Source: Bryopsis sp. KO-2023 (lineage: Eukaryota > Chlorophyta > Ulvophyceae > Bryopsidales > Bryopsidaceae). From it: a stretch of 64,000 nt of DNA. How positions within the stretch are numbered: the first letter of the stretch is position 1; the number at the start of each line of letters is the position of its first letter. The notes under the pieces were generated by a model. It did not search any database. It had not been told where the DNA came from and worked only from the letters and a program-made list of their open reading frames with translations. Below are positions 1 through 12,799 of this stretch, piece by piece. Both the position numbers and the translations under genes were made by a program. The DNA is taken from the NCBI GenBank assembly GCA_030272585.1, contig BSYQ01000002.1, positions 5,208,001 through 5,272,000 of the forward strand, given 5' to 3'.

Positions 1-3000
1 ATAATGCCTAATGTGATTTTTACTCTATTGACAATTGTGTCATATGATCATATGCTTTAAAAAAGGACCCGATATTCTCAAGTCAGATTTCACGTGCTTC
101 TAGAAGATGAAATTAAGTTCCAAGACAATGGTGGTTTTTTGCAATCACGTGTTCTCTAATAAGCACCGTTTTCTCTCGAGAGTAGATTCCAGATGAGATT
201 CGCACCTGCGCTGAAAAGATCATAATTTTTGTTGAGATGTTTTTAACAATTTTGCGTGGGGGTTTCTTGATGTTGTGCGGGGTTTCAGATAGGTTTTGCT
301 ATCAACGCAAATTATCGCGGAATATCGGCAACATTAGGTCTTGGAAACCGCTTTGGGGCCCTTTCGCATGCTCACACTCATGAAGCAGTACGCACAGGGC
401 TCGACGGTAAAATAAACAAGACAAGTACTCACGGCGTGCTGAATACATCCCGTGCAGAGGTTTCGAGCACTTATGCGAGGTCCTAGAGTTAACCAAGAAA
501 AACTTTTTCTATTTCTTGTGTTTCATCTATGCAGCGTTTAAACGCGGAACTGCGGGGTTGTGCAAGTTTAATGCGGCGTTGAATTGTTTTTTTCAAATCA
601 TTTTTATGCGTGTTTATTGTTGTTGTAGAAGGTGGTGCATGACGTGTGGGCGGGGGCAAAAGCTCGTTGTGAGGTTACATAGTGGAGGACTCATTATCAG
701 GGATGAGACGAGGACGAAGCTCGCGAAATACATGAAAATAGGGGTCTACAAGATACTTTTCTATCCCTCCAATCAGGTTGAGGTACGAGGCGGGGGGATG
801 GTCTTTCCTTTGCCTATAAAGTCATTAGTGATGGTGTAACGGATAGGTATCTATGAGGTAATAAATCGTTTGTGTGCATGGTTCAAATGGGTTTGTGCAA
901 GAGGTCAAGCTAATGGTGGTATGAATTGGATTATTCTAGATTCAACTTAACTGAGGATGAATCCTTGTGTCTTGTGTCTTTTAAAATGAGATATTCAAAG
1001 TTTTGTAAGATGTTTTTGAAGCTTAACGAACTCAAGAGCATTGTAAGCGTGATGGAACCGTTTTCTATAGATTGCTCGACGATAGTGAAAAAATTGGAGC
1101 TTTATTTATGACCGTCACTAGCCTACTTTTTCTTGTCCTTCAAAGACCATGCATCTATTGAATCAACCAGAAGAGAAAAGACATGGGTGGATATGGTTCC
1201 TTTTATCATTCAAAAATGAACTTTCTGGGAGATATTGAATGCGGCTATTCAATGAATACGACCTTTTCATAGGGTAAAGCATTGACTTCGATGAGGAGAG
1301 AGAAAACGTCACACAACGCTCATTTCATAGATATTCAAGTGGAAAGAGGTGCAACGACTCGCATGATATCGCACCCTTGTTGTGGTTAATTATTGCCAAA
1401 GTCATGTTGTTTGTGATCAACCGCCTTTCAAGATAGGACATGGTTAGATTTGCACCAAACGATTGAGATCACCCCATTGGAAACATGTTCTCCCGCAAAA
1501 TATAAGGCCTTCCTTAAAGAGGTGAAGCAATAGGAAAATGATCCGTGGGGGGGGTCTTGCGACAAACATTTGTTGATCGCTTTAATAAACGAACTTGCAG
1601 CCTCCCCGGGTGAAGAGACTTGGAATAGTGTTGAGCATAATCAAAAGAAGGCCCAGATCATCCGCATGCAATAAGTCATCGACCATAAGTTTTGCAAGAA
1701 GGTACTAGTTTTATTGACACACCACTTTTATTTGAAAACATATTTGTTTCTTCTAGAGCTCAACATCGAAGTGAGATTGCTTCTCGAGCAACTATCGGGG
1801 TTAAAAACACGAAACTAGCTAGTGATTATTGACGTACTATTTTTAGAGGAGGGGCTTGGATGACCGATGTTCGGGATGTAGACGAGCTCTTATAAGAAAG
1901 GGTCAAAGGAGTTCTTGGTGTTAAGAATCGCATCAATCCCAGCAATCGTTGAAGCCAATATATATATATATAAGTGAATATATATATAAGTGCCCTTATT
2001 GTTAAGTTTTCGCCGACAGCTAAGATACACATTAAGCTGATGAAATAAAGATCTATCACAAGTGCATGTTTGTTTTCTATTTTGTTTTTTGTTTTCATTT
2101 CTAAAAAAAATTAAAATGATGGAACAGGAAGAGGACGAGAATGAAAATAGGGGAGACGGTGGAGAGAACGATGAATTGTTTTGACAAAAAGTAGGCATTG
2201 AAGATGCAACCTGGCGAATTCCATTCTTTAAGGGAATAAGAGTTGTTAACCGAATTTTGCTTTTCAACCGAAATGATGCAGATTACAAAATCTTAATTAA
2301 GCTATTTATGTAGTATTAATTAAGGCTCCTCATGGGCCCCCTTTACGTCCATCTCAAATGAATGAGCGCTCATTCCAACATCGAAAGAGAAACGATGTTT
2401 ACTATTTGCATAGGGAGTTTCATTGCAACGACCCGCGACAGCAACCCGTTGAACAAAACTCAGGGAGGTCGGAAAGTACGGTTGCTAGCGAGTGGAACTT
2501 CGGATGAATTTGAGGAGGTTAATCGGCTTTCGAATTGGATTTGCTCGAGGACTTCAATCTTTCATGGCAGAAGCATCCAGTTCCTAATTTGATGAGATCA
2601 AATCATGTGCCTCACTCCCCAAGGCCTGATCGGCTATTTGTGTCTTCCATCATTTCCCTTTATGCTACCTTCTCTACCTTTGTTAAATAGATGCCTTTAC
2701 ACTCTGGCCTCTTTTTTCCATGTTTTTGGACCATTTATTTATGCTCGTTGGGACTACGAAAAGTTTTTACGATATACCGTTCAAGGGTCAACACCACGCC
2801 TATCTCATTCTTAACACAAGGTTGAAGTTGGTGGAAAGGAGGCTATGGCTTACCGCACACATAGCACTCGATTGTTGGACGGTGTGTATTTTTTGACACG
2901 ACTCTATGGGCCTAGGATTAGGGTTGGGAACGGGGTTAGGTATTTGCATACTGACGAGCTACACCTACTACACTCGGATTCAAGAAAACACTCCTTCAAG

Positions 3001-3787
3001 TTAGTCTGCACGTTGATCATAAAAGTAGCTTTCGAAGAACGATGAGAGGAAGGGACGGCCAAAAAAAAAATACACGATCGTGAGGAAAGCGAACAATGAT
3101 GTACGTAATAAGCGTGTCTCACAACACTTAGAAAAGATATCGTGCGAAGAATAAAAAACAAATTGCTGGTGCAGACTCTCTACTAGACATGAACTCGTCG
3201 ATGAGCGATGATGGGTTGATTAACGAGACTTCTTACAAGGTATGGTGGCGTTGGCATAAAGAGCGACGGTGGGTCTAAGAAAAGAGGCTATGAATAAGAA
3301 AGCCGACTTTTCGGAGATAAAAAAGACTTTGTCAAGGCTCCTGATGGAAGAACAACAGAAAACGTCGAGGGGTAACGCCAAGAGGGGCAAGTCACCCCCC
3401 TTCTCCACCCCACCCTCGCCAAAGAAAAAAGTCCGTGACAAGGTCGAACTTCCAAGGCCTTCTTCTCCTTTCTTTTTTTTCTTTTCTCTTAATTGTTTCT
3501 TTTGCAGAACGCTCCAAATACTTTGAATGACTTCCAGAAAAAGTTAAAGAACTTGAACAAAAAAAGGAGCTTCAGCATTGTCTCTTTCTATAGATATTCA
3601 AACATGATGTGAAGTCTTTTTCCCATTTTACACATGGTGGGAAAAACCACGCAACATATATCGTGTCGTTGGCCCTAACGTATAGGGAGAAAAGAAAAAA
3701 AGAAAAAGTACAAGGTTGCATGGTTAAAACTTGTACACCTCCAAGGTATCGACTAAAAGTTATTTGCTAGCAATTGTAAAGACTCCT
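1..3787. other. Decayed AT-rich sequence without a gene
   Basis: No reading frame longer than about 125 codons, no recognisable domain and no RNA gene is seen. Short open stretches are scattered on both strands in the way expected of old repeats. One segment (1755-1935) is a diverged copy of a repeat near 11.1-11.3 kb, so at least part of this stretch is transposable-element debris. Confidence 0.6.
1755..1935 (+). repeat. Dispersed repeat, copy 1
   Basis: This segment aligns by eye, in the same orientation and at roughly 70 percent identity, with 11118-11305. Shared anchors include GAAACACGAAA-like, TTTTTAGAGG and GACGAGCTC blocks in the same order and spacing. No intact protein is encoded. 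It is probably part of an old transposable-element family. Confidence 0.5.
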
Positions 3788-6035
3788 CCTAGCAAACGCC
3801 CCTTTCGCCAGCAAGTTTTCTACAGATTGTACTCCGAGCCCCACGTACAGCGCAGAAAAACTGAGCCGCCGCAAAGTATTTTTTTAGGATATAATGAAAG
3901 GATTTAGAGCAAACTTAGTGTGTGCACATCTCGTTGAGTTTTTTTGGTAGTTGAATTCGTTGAACTATCAAAATGTGTGTGTAGTACCACATCGTTAAAT
4001 CAATAATGTTTACAGATTTCTGTAGTACGATGTATTTGTGAAGAAAAATCTTTGTCCGATGTTTGAAGAACCAAGACCAGGCGCTTCGAAAATGAAAAAA
4101 AGAAAGGAAAAGAAACGTCGAGGAAAACTTTCCTCGACAATCGAAGGAAGATTGTTCAACTCGGGTTGTGCTTGTAATAAAACTCAGAGCACTTCATAAT
4201 TTTAACGATAGATTTCTTCAAGTGCTGGTCGGAGGAAATATATGGATTTGACTCTCTCTCTCTCTCTCAATTTTTCGGCACCCATTCTTGAGGAAATTCG
4301 ACATGCAACTTCCAAGAGCCATCCTTATAACGCTACCGCTACCTTCCGGACGGTCTTGATGCAATACTTAACATCACGCTCGAGGACAGATTCGATCTCT
4401 TCGGACAACTCTAGGAAAGGCACGAGGAGCTATTGAAACGACGTATAAAGTCACTTGCTCGGGGAAAAGATTTTCCACAGAGAGAGTTAGCGTCATGAAT
4501 ATGAGCAAGAATATCTCGCTTCGAGGAGATCACATACTTTAGCACATACATTAGTAGATCTTGATGTCACAAATTGAAGTTAGTTTTCCATATATATCAT
4601 CAGTTGGACTGCAAGATGATCGCAAAGACACTTCAGAAAGACGAAGACCATACAAGAAAGCAATTGAAACTATTTGTTGTGGTTTTTTTAGTTCATGGTG
4701 CTGGTGACAATGAAGATAAAGTCGGAACCCGTCGAAACGCAAGAATCATCCAACATCACATAAAAAGAAAAATTAAAGTCCTCACGACGATAAAAGAGGA
4801 AGCCCCCGCTTGGAAAGCATTGCTTGGGTATTTGTATCCGAGCGGGAAACTCGAAGCGGACAGTCTACAAGTGTACAAGAGGCAGACCGCCACAAGAACG
4901 GTAGTTGTCCAGGATTTGATGGCTTTTTGGATGTTATGAACCGTAAGCCTCTTAATCTTATTTTAGTGAATTGGTGTAGGTAAAGGAAGCTTCCGTCACA
5001 AAGGAAGAAAGGGGGTCCGCAAAAAAACTAGCATTGGAATCAAACCGAGAAATCCACTTGAACGAGGTTTTGAGAGAAAATAGAACAGATTAAAATAATT
5101 TTGCGAAAAGAAATAATGCGATATATGCAACACGATGATCGATGGAATGGTTGTACGTTATGCTATGTTTGCAAATGGAATCGAGCACCTGAAACGGATT
5201 TATGTAGAGGACGTTGAGGAAGTTTGCTAAAGAAAGCTTAGTAAAGAAGCTATGTTATCTCCCCAAGACTAGAAATCAATAAAGCTAATCATGTTCATGT
5301 GTGACAAGCTCAAAGTGGTGAAATCATTTTGTGGTGAAAGAACATTTATTACAAAAAGAGTCCTTACAATAGATAATGGGCGCCCATGGTGACCGCATAA
5401 ATCACGCGAGGTTCGCAAGTTGAGGGTTGAGGGTTGATATTCGTTTTCGTTATGTGCAAATCTCGATTCTCGAAAAAGGGGATTAAGAAAATATGCAAAG
5501 TTTTATCGAGCAAGAATACGTATATACATATATAGAAGTACAAACTCCGGTGCGCGCCAAAAAGCGTTTACACAAGCGACAAATTGAAGAGGCTTATGAC
5601 TCATAAGTTATTATGTTTTATCTTTTTCTTAGAAAGTGTGCTCAATGTGAAAATCACCTGGAAGCACGTGAGCTTAGAGCAACGCAAGATGATTAAATCG
5701 AGAGTTTTGTATAGAAATTGAAGTCGTTAATGCAAGGGCGACTTTCCGTGGACTTGGGGCGATGGAAAACATCCGGCATTTAGGTTTGGTTCAAAAAGAG
5801 ATTAAAGGATCGGTGCAAAGAAGTGTTCAGACACTTATGAGGAAATTGATGGTAGCCCGAACAAGATTGAAGGTGTCACGGAGAGTGGGGCCGCCACACA
5901 GAAGCCATATGAAGATTGTGTGACCTCCCAGAGATTTTGTTTTGTCGTTGGGAAGCTACCGAAGGGCATGGCCTAAAGAAAATGATCGCATGACTTGCTA
6001 CTTCATGTTGAGGGGACTTTTTTATGTTCTTGGAG
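3788..6035 (+). repeat. Left arm of a 2.2-kb diverged inverted repeat
   Basis: The arm matches the reverse complement of 44550-47068 over its whole length, with many indels and roughly 80 percent identity by eye. The match starts near the block ACGCCCCTTTCGC and ends just after an ATGTTGAGG-type block followed by CTTTTTTATGTT. Translated scraps (for example 4330-4440 and 4790-4938) are similar in both arms but carry stops, so this looks like two decayed copies of one protein-coding element in opposite orientation. A CT microsatellite lies at 4252-4269. Homology breaks at 6035, where richer-GC retroelement scraps begin. Confidence 0.7.
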
Positions 6036-6039
6036 GCAG

Positions 6040-6535
6040 GTCGTCGGGGGGTTTTGTACGGCGGCAACAACACAATAGAGAGAAAGGACCTCAAGTGAAC
6101 CAAGCTGACGACTCCGCACAGCTCTCTGCCAGGATCACCTTCCCGGCGACGTACAGCAGCATGTCGGAGCTACTTCCAGGCAGGCAGGTGAAAGTATCCC
6201 TCCCGGGAAACGTTTTCTTTCGAAAGACAGTGCAGGAAATGCTGGGGCAGCAGAGTAACCTGCCTCGAGGGGTACCGGGCAAGACTGCAGAGGAAACCGA
6301 GCAGAGTTCAAGCGATTTCGATTTCTTTGATTATGATCCGGAGAGGGAGGATGTGCCTGCAGGCTGTATTGATGTAACTCCGTTGGAGACTTATCAGGCT
6401 GGATTCCAAGGGAGCCCATCACCTCTGTTCCATGTACAGGCAGAGTTGGGCCCCCACCTTCACCCCATCTCCCTCATGGTGGATACTGGGGCAGCAGTCA
6501 GTGTGGTACCCTGGAAGCTCATTTAAGGACTTGGG
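6040..6535 (+). pseudogene. Retroelement aspartic protease fragment
   Basis: An open stretch ends in a segment with the retropepsin signature VDTGAAVSVVP, where D-T-G is the active-site triplet of retroviral-type aspartic proteases. It is preceded by an acidic linker like those that join gag to protease. The frame stops directly after the motif at 6524-6526 and the flap region is missing, so it is a remnant and not a working enzyme. Composition is more GC-rich than the inverted repeat just upstream, consistent with a separate insertion. Confidence 0.6.
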
Positions 6536-6562
6536 ATTTCCCTCCAGCCATCCAAAGTTAAT

Positions 6563-7143
6563 CTTAGGGGGATCCGCCACCACTGCATTGAAAACCGCTC
6601 AAGAAACAGCGGATACCGCCACCAAACAAGCTCAAACTGCTATCCGGGATCGGAATTTCTATCATGAGGAGAACAAGCGGTTACAAGCCCAAGGTTAGGC
6701 ACGTTTCAAGAAGCTCAAGAATCTTGAGTCAAGACTATGGAAAAGGAGCTTGAAGCGTTGAAGGCTGAACGCCGGGAAGAACAAGAGAAAGGCGAATGGT
6801 GCAATCCTACCGAAATAAAAGTATTAATGAGTCAGTTGATGGCAGGCCATACCGAGAACGAGCGGTTAAAGAAGAGTTTGATAGACCTGCAGGGATCACT
6901 CACAAGTTTGGCACAAGGAGTAGTGTAGAACCGAGCGAACAATGTTCGTCAAGGACGCTTCCAGCAGCGACAAGAACTTCATCGTATTGAGGATATCACC
7001 GTGACCGATATTGAGCGTCCACCCCCGGATAAACTTGTCAAAGTGAATACAAAATCAAATAAGTCTGGCGCTGCCAAATATGCAAAATTTTTGAATAACC
7101 CACCTACCGATGCGTTTTTAGAAAACTCCAAAAATTGGGATTG
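6563..7143 (+). pseudogene. Gag-like coiled-coil fragment
   Basis: Broken frames encode Ala/Gln/Lys/Glu-rich heptad-like sequence (around 6570-6700 and 6737-6925) and then a basic, Pro-containing stretch (about 7010-7143). The first part resembles in style the coiled-coil N-terminus of the gag frame that starts at 63681. Several stops and frame changes interrupt it. It abuts the protease scrap in the wrong order for an intact element (gag after protease), so two fragments have been joined. Confidence 0.4.
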
Positions 7144-7935
7144 AAAGAAGCATAATGCGGAAATCAATTCTAACATCACGATTTTATTCGTATCTTTTTG
7201 AAAAAGACTAGCCCGGGTTCTACTTTACTTTCTATCAATAATTTAGGGGTATGATTACTTGCCACTTGGGGTTCCTCGGACTTTGAAGACCAATTTGATT
7301 CTGGTCACGAGTCACATCATCGGATTTCAGTTTTCGCAAGAGTGGGTGACGCTGAAAGAGGTGCAAGAAGATTATGAACATATAGATCAAGCTATTTTTT
7401 TAAGAGGTATACCTGTCTATTGCAGCGACAAAGGTTGGTTGCAAGAAAGGGCCAGCTTTTTCTCTTGCGAGAAGACCAAACATAAAAGACTTTTTTAGGG
7501 AGGCAGCTAAATCGAGATCGAGAAATTATACGGTTGGGTGTTCTTTATGTGGTTTTCTGAAGCTCCCAGCTCTATATGATGGAGGATAAAGTTCAATCCA
7601 CTTCATAAAGTTTGATCCACAATAGAATCGTTCCGAATATTCTGAGAAAATACCCACAGCCCACACTTGATTGATACTAAATCCAAGGTTGGCTTACCAT
7701 TGATGTTGTTGAGGTGGGTCATCTTTGGAGTCCTAGTGAGGTAGAATACGAAAATAGGCAAGTATGACCGCTTGGGGCGAGAATTAGCGAGGCAACATGA
7801 GCACCATGAGTGAAAACGTGGAATGGGTTGCATCACGCCCATCTCAACCAAATGATAAATATGGTTAGGTACTTTCAAATACAAAAATGAACTGGAGCGC
7901 GCCCCAGCATCACCACCATAGTCGATTATCGCCAG

Positions 7936-8274
7936 AGAGTGAAAGAGGCGATCGAACGTGTCGAAGCGGGAACAGCTCAAGCGAGGGAAGCTGCCCAGAC
8001 ATTAACCGCGCTCTTGGCGGGAGAGGATTCCGTAGTTAGTGATTACCAGCAGGATCAAAGGGCATGGGAAACAAAAAGAAGGAGAATGGAGCAAGAGATC
8101 ACTGCATTACGCGCTGAGGTGGCTGGAAGAGGAGGAGCTGGTACATCAAATGCCCAAGCACGTGTGGCAGAGCTAGAGCGAGAAAAGAATGAATTCCTGC
8201 AGCAAGTTGTGGACACTTGGTTTTTGTTGATGATATTCCGTTGCTCTGCACTATTTACGGATATAACTATTTGA
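7936..8274 (+). pseudogene. Gag-like coiled-coil fragment
   Basis: About 85 codons of strongly helical, Glu/Ala/Arg-rich sequence with heptad spacing end at the core motif ELEREKNEFLQQ. After about 8210 the sequence turns AT-rich and hydrophobic and the frame soon stops, so the coding part is truncated. It is most likely a second piece of the gag remnant at 6.6-7.1 kb. No partner domain is present. Confidence 0.4.
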
Positions 8275-8279
8275 GGAAA

Positions 8280-11110
8280 CACTCTACTTTGGAAATTCAT
8301 TAGAGCATCTATCTCGAAAGAGCTTGTCAAGAAGAATTTTTTGATGGCACTATTCGCGAAGGTCTTAGGTGAATTCTCAACACAACCAAATCAGCCCTGA
8401 CGGAACTTTTATAACATTGGGGGGAAGACTCGCTCCTAATGCAGCCATACTTTGGGCAGGTCAAAGGAAGGACAATTGCTCAAAAACAAGATGAGTATCA
8501 GAGCTACTTCTTCTTAAGCACGTTTACTTAATTGGAAAAGAAGAAAACAAAAGAATGTTGTTGAAAGCTTTGTATAATCCATCCAAGAAAAAAAAACTTA
8601 AGAGAGTCTGTAGTGTTGTTCCAAGGCTTTTTTGGCGAGTTTTAAGGAAGGTACGGCAGACAAAGCAATTCCATTTAGCTCCAGAAGAAGTTGAAGAAGC
8701 AAAACCAAGTGATAAGAAGGAAAAAATATGCCCTTCTTGAAACGTCTCTCAACGAAACGAAGGTAAGAGATAGAAACACTTTAACATCAAAAGAGCCATG
8801 CATGAACTTGACCTTCCTGTTAATGATTGTTATCATGAACGACGAACATTTTCATGACGGTCAATTTCTTGTGTCCAAGAATGATAAATAGCACAACTAA
8901 TATGATTCGGTTATGTTTTATTGAATTATTTCTCACATAGACACCATAAGAGCCGTGTATCATGTCATGAATTAATTTGTCGCTATCGTTCAAATTGAGT
9001 TTTCCTACTACCCATAATTCATGGTTAGGTTTTCGACCTTGATATTATTTTGATACTTAGTTCAATGACCTTCAACATCTTTTTAGGAAACGCAAATTTT
9101 TTGCATCGGATTAGAGAAGCGTATATAAAAGTCCAAAGTGCTTGGGAGTCTTTAAATTACTTATTGATGATAAGATGTTGTATTGAAAGAGTACAATGAC
9201 ATTGAACGAAGGATCTCTTAGTCAACAAAAAAGAATTTTTTTGGCTTAAAGGTTATGTGGAAAAAAATTATCGTAGTGTTTGGACTCACTAATGTGGGGG
9301 GCACATCCATACGTAAGCTTCTTCGCTATAGAAACAATCCGAATAGGGAGACTTTCGTATAATGCGAAACTTTTTGGGCCCCGTCTGAATTAGTGAGTTT
9401 CACGATTCGGTGGACTTAAGCTTGTGAGTTGATGTTCTTTGCGCGGAAATAAGTGGGATCAAAGGTTACCGACCAAGGCGATCCAGCGACCGCGATTATA
9501 TATCGAGCAATGTTTCTTTTTTCGTCTGAGATTGAGGGCTTAAATAAATAAATAAAACCGCATTGAGACCTCCCGTCTCAAATATGTGTGACCTCTTGTG
9601 GGCCACTACCGAGCTCATTTAGATTTACGTTGTACCAAGTGGAATGTTTGCACTGTATGTTGACTCGGGCTTACATATTCAAATATTCGATAGAAAGTCT
9701 TTTTTGAATTACACGCTTTATTGGTGAAGTATAACATTGCGAATCGAGTTTTGGGATCAACGAAAGGCCAAGGAAGCAATATGCAAAGCTTTATAAAAGC
9801 TCTCAATGACATCCAAAAAAAAAGTGGAAGTGTCCATATTGTGGACAGTCTCCCACCTCTTCTAAATAGATTTGATGCGACGTGCTATGCCCATCTCACA
9901 ATTACGGCGTTGTCCAAGGATTTCGCAAAGCATCAAGAGAAAGAGAGTCACAGTTGTCTCTTGTTCTTTTTTGTTCAATGTTTTTCAAACATTCATTCTG
10001 TAAGCTTTGGGGGGCATCAAAATGAAGATGTGGATGCTTGAGAAGACAGTCACCTAAGATGGCTTGTCCATACTCAGCCCCAACCAGACCTTTGATCAAT
10101 TTAGTTCCCGGCGCACACGTAAGTTGAACCTGAATTTGTTGATTCCGTTCAATCTTGTTCCAAGACTTTCTCACTAGAAAACACTAGACGATCAAAGACG
10201 ATTACGAGCCATACCTCGATTAGGCTATTTATGTGGTATCAAATCAATCGAAGCTCGGTTGTTCGTATATGACTTTTGTAGGTTTCTTTTATACTTTTGA
10301 CACCGTTGGTTTCCCAAAACAGGTATGGCTTAGAGAAAAAAAGGAATATATGTGGCGACCTCAACTCCCCCTACGTCTTAAGAGAAAGGATATCACACCG
10401 TTGATTGTGGATTTTTGCAATAGAAATAATTGTTCTTATCAACTCTCTTTTCTTGGCTATCAACTTGTTTACTGTATGCTTTTGGGTCGGGATCGATGGT
10501 GCCACTGACTACGAGTTGCAAGAGAATTTATCATGAATGACATGCGATCTAAAGATAAAATTTATATCGGTTAGGCTCTCTCACGTAAAATTTTCTTAGT
10601 GTGTTCAACGAAAATTGGCCGGCTCGCAAACGTGATTACAAAAATATATAATATAGTTATATATTTTTATGATATTGTATTTTCTTTTTCGAACATGTGT
10701 TTTTATGTGATTGCAAAAATGACCCTATCCTCCACAGATTGAAGGAAAGGAGTTAATATAAGAAATGTGGTTGAAGGCTGGTATCAGTAATGTATTCGAC
10801 GAAAAAGCACAAAAATGATACGAGCAAGAAAAAAACCCCAATATAAAGACATCGGAAAAATGCTAGTTATTATTTTCACAATGTGGCATAAGCAATCAAC
10901 GTGTTTCAATTAAATCTGAAAGTATAGCAAAGCTGGTAGTCGATGAGGTGAACAATCCATAGGGCCTTGAGTGGCTGCGTTCCCCAATTTGGATGCGGTA
11001 TGTGGGAAGCTCTTTGCTATCGATGCCTTGTCGCACATTTGGATGGAAGGATGGCAATGTGCCTTATTTCGAGTTTTCGATTATTGCGACTGGCTTTGAC
11101 GATAACACAT
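8280..11110. other. No gene seen
   Basis: AT-rich sequence with only short, low-complexity frames on both strands. I see no domain, RNA gene or well-formed terminal repeat in this interval. Confidence 0.55.
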
Positions 11111-11117
11111 TTGTTGT

Positions 11118-11305
11118 TTAAGAGTTCAAGATCAAAGTGTGATCGACGTGAGATCGCTTCGCAAGCAATTATTCGGGGCTAGAAACACGAAAGCGGCCGG
11201 TGAATATTTACCAGCATTTTTTAGAGGGAGGGACTTGGATAGCCAAGGCTCGTACAATAGACGAGCTCCTATTGGAAGAGGGATCTCTAGCAACTTTTGG
11301 GTTGT
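11118..11305 (+). repeat. Dispersed repeat, copy 2
   Basis: Direct-orientation partner of 1755-1935, with the same order of conserved blocks and about 70 percent identity by eye. It ends about 100 bp before the left target-site duplication of the foldback element at 11414, which inserted nearby later. Confidence 0.5.
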
Positions 11306-11718
11306 TAATGATGCAACCACTCTTAGTCCACGGTTCATCAACCCTCCACAAGGGCCCCCTCATGTCGAACGGGTAGAATACGATACCAATTATCTCTCGA
11401 GAATATTAAGTACCAGAGTTGTGCGCCGTTGCAACGGCTCCGTTAATAACGGCGCCGTTAACGGTAACGGGCCGTTGCCGTTCCGTTGTCGCGAGCGTTG
11501 TTCGAACCCGTTAAAACCCGTTAATTGACCGTTAACGATCACACAGCCGTTATTAACGGCACCTGCCGTTGCCATCGATTACAACGGTCAATGTTACTAA
11601 ACTAAGAGTAATGGAATGAACAATCCACCCCGTCCCGTTCCTGTCTCGCTCGTTTCGCGGGTGAGGAAAGTAGTGAACCCGTTTGGGGATAAAACCAAAC
11701 GAAAGAAGAGAACTTTTC

Positions 11719-11841
11719 GAGCACGACGCACTTTGTCGCGTGCGAAACGAGCAAGAAACGAGGGAGGTATCCCAGTTTCTGTACAAGGAAATCTCCCTCG
11801 TTTCTTGCTCGTTTCGCACGCGACAAAGTGCGACGTGCTCG
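11719..11841. repeat. Nested hairpin in left arm of foldback element
   Basis: A near-perfect palindrome: the block CGAGCACGACGCACTTTG is followed about 85 bp later by its reverse complement, with long pairing arms of about 46 bp around a short loop near 11,780. The related hairpin at 12345-12481 occupies the mirror position in the other arm. Confidence 0.8.
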
Positions 11842-11990
11842 GAAATAGTTTTTCTTTTTTCTAAGCTGCCTTTTACAGGTCGAAAACGACTCTTTGACTA
11901 AAACGACCGATGGTCTGAGTGAAGATCTGTATTAGATCTATTTTTAAGTTGATAAGAACTTTCGTCGTTGTGACGCTTTCACTGCCGCTA

Positions 11991-12206
11991 AAGTTCCCCA
12001 AAAAGCGGAACTTCCACGGGTCTTTTCACGAAGAAGAGGGCGAGAGAGAGCAAGTTCCGCCTTTTCCAAATGCTATTTTCAGAATTAGAACCAACTGAAA
12101 TAAAAAATTTAAGGAGGTATTTGGAAAAGGCGGAACTTGCTCTCTCTCGCCCTCTTCTTCGTGAAGAGACCCGTGGAAGTTTCGCCTTTTGCGGAACTTT
12201 GGCGGA
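11991..12206. repeat. Central hairpin of foldback element
   Basis: Inverted arms of about 80-90 bp contain GGCGAGAGAGAGCAAG and its reverse complement CTTGCTCTCTCTCGCC. They lie either side of an AT-rich loop of about 50 bp (about 12070-12115). The loop marks the centre of symmetry of the whole element. Confidence 0.8.
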
Positions 12207-12344
12207 ACTAGAAAGCACAACGACGGAACTATCAATAACCCTAAAAATAGATCTTATTAGATCTCGACATACAGAACCGGAACTTCCCTTCCAAGAGGTC
12301 GTTTTTGACGTGTGAACGTGACAAGACTATAGAAAAACGTTTTC

Positions 12345-12481
12345 CGAGCACGACGCACTTTGTCGCGTGCGAAACAAGCAAGAAACGAGGGAGATATCCC
12401 AGTTTCTGTATTTTCCACAAAAACTGGGATATCTCCCTCGTTTCTTGCTCGTTTCGCACGCGACAAAGTGCGTCGTGCTCG
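12345..12481. repeat. Nested hairpin in right arm of foldback element
   Basis: An almost perfect palindrome of 137 bp with a loop of about 10 bases near 12,413. Each arm carries the same CGAGCACGACGCACTTTG block as the left-arm hairpin. This one is more perfect than its mirror copy, which suggests recent homogenisation or younger origin. Confidence 0.8.
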
Positions 12482-12799
12482 AAACAACTTCTTCTTCCCA
12501 TTGGCTATACTTTCTGACGCCTTAATTCCCTTTCTCACTCGCGAAACGAGCGAGAACGAGGAAGGGATGGTGGATTCTATACTAATCATACTTTTACTAA
12601 GGCTTTCAAGTACACACAAAGCGACGTTAACGGTAACCGTTGCAACCGCCGTTAAACGACCGTTAACGGCCGTTAAACCGTTGTGCAACAACGGAACGGC
12701 AACGGTTTTCACGGCAATTAACGGCCGTTAATTGCCGTTGCCGTTGCCGTTCCGTTGTCGTTAAGGAAAATCGGCCTGGCGCACAACTCTGTTAAGTAC

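Larger units (their letters stand above)
11414..12791. mobile_element. Foldback hAT-type non-autonomous element
   Basis: The ends are perfect 14-bp inverted repeats, CAGAGTTGTGCGCC (11414-11427) and its reverse complement (12778-12791). They are flanked by an identical 8-bp direct duplication TTAAGTAC (11406-11413 and 12792-12799). An 8-bp target duplication and termini starting CAG are hallmarks of hAT transposons. The whole 1378 bp is an imperfect palindrome centred near 12,100. Both ends (11427-11580 and 12625-12770) are packed with CCGTT/AACGG words, like the subterminal AAACGG sites bound by Ac transposase. It encodes no transposase, so it would have to be moved in trans. Confidence 0.85.
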
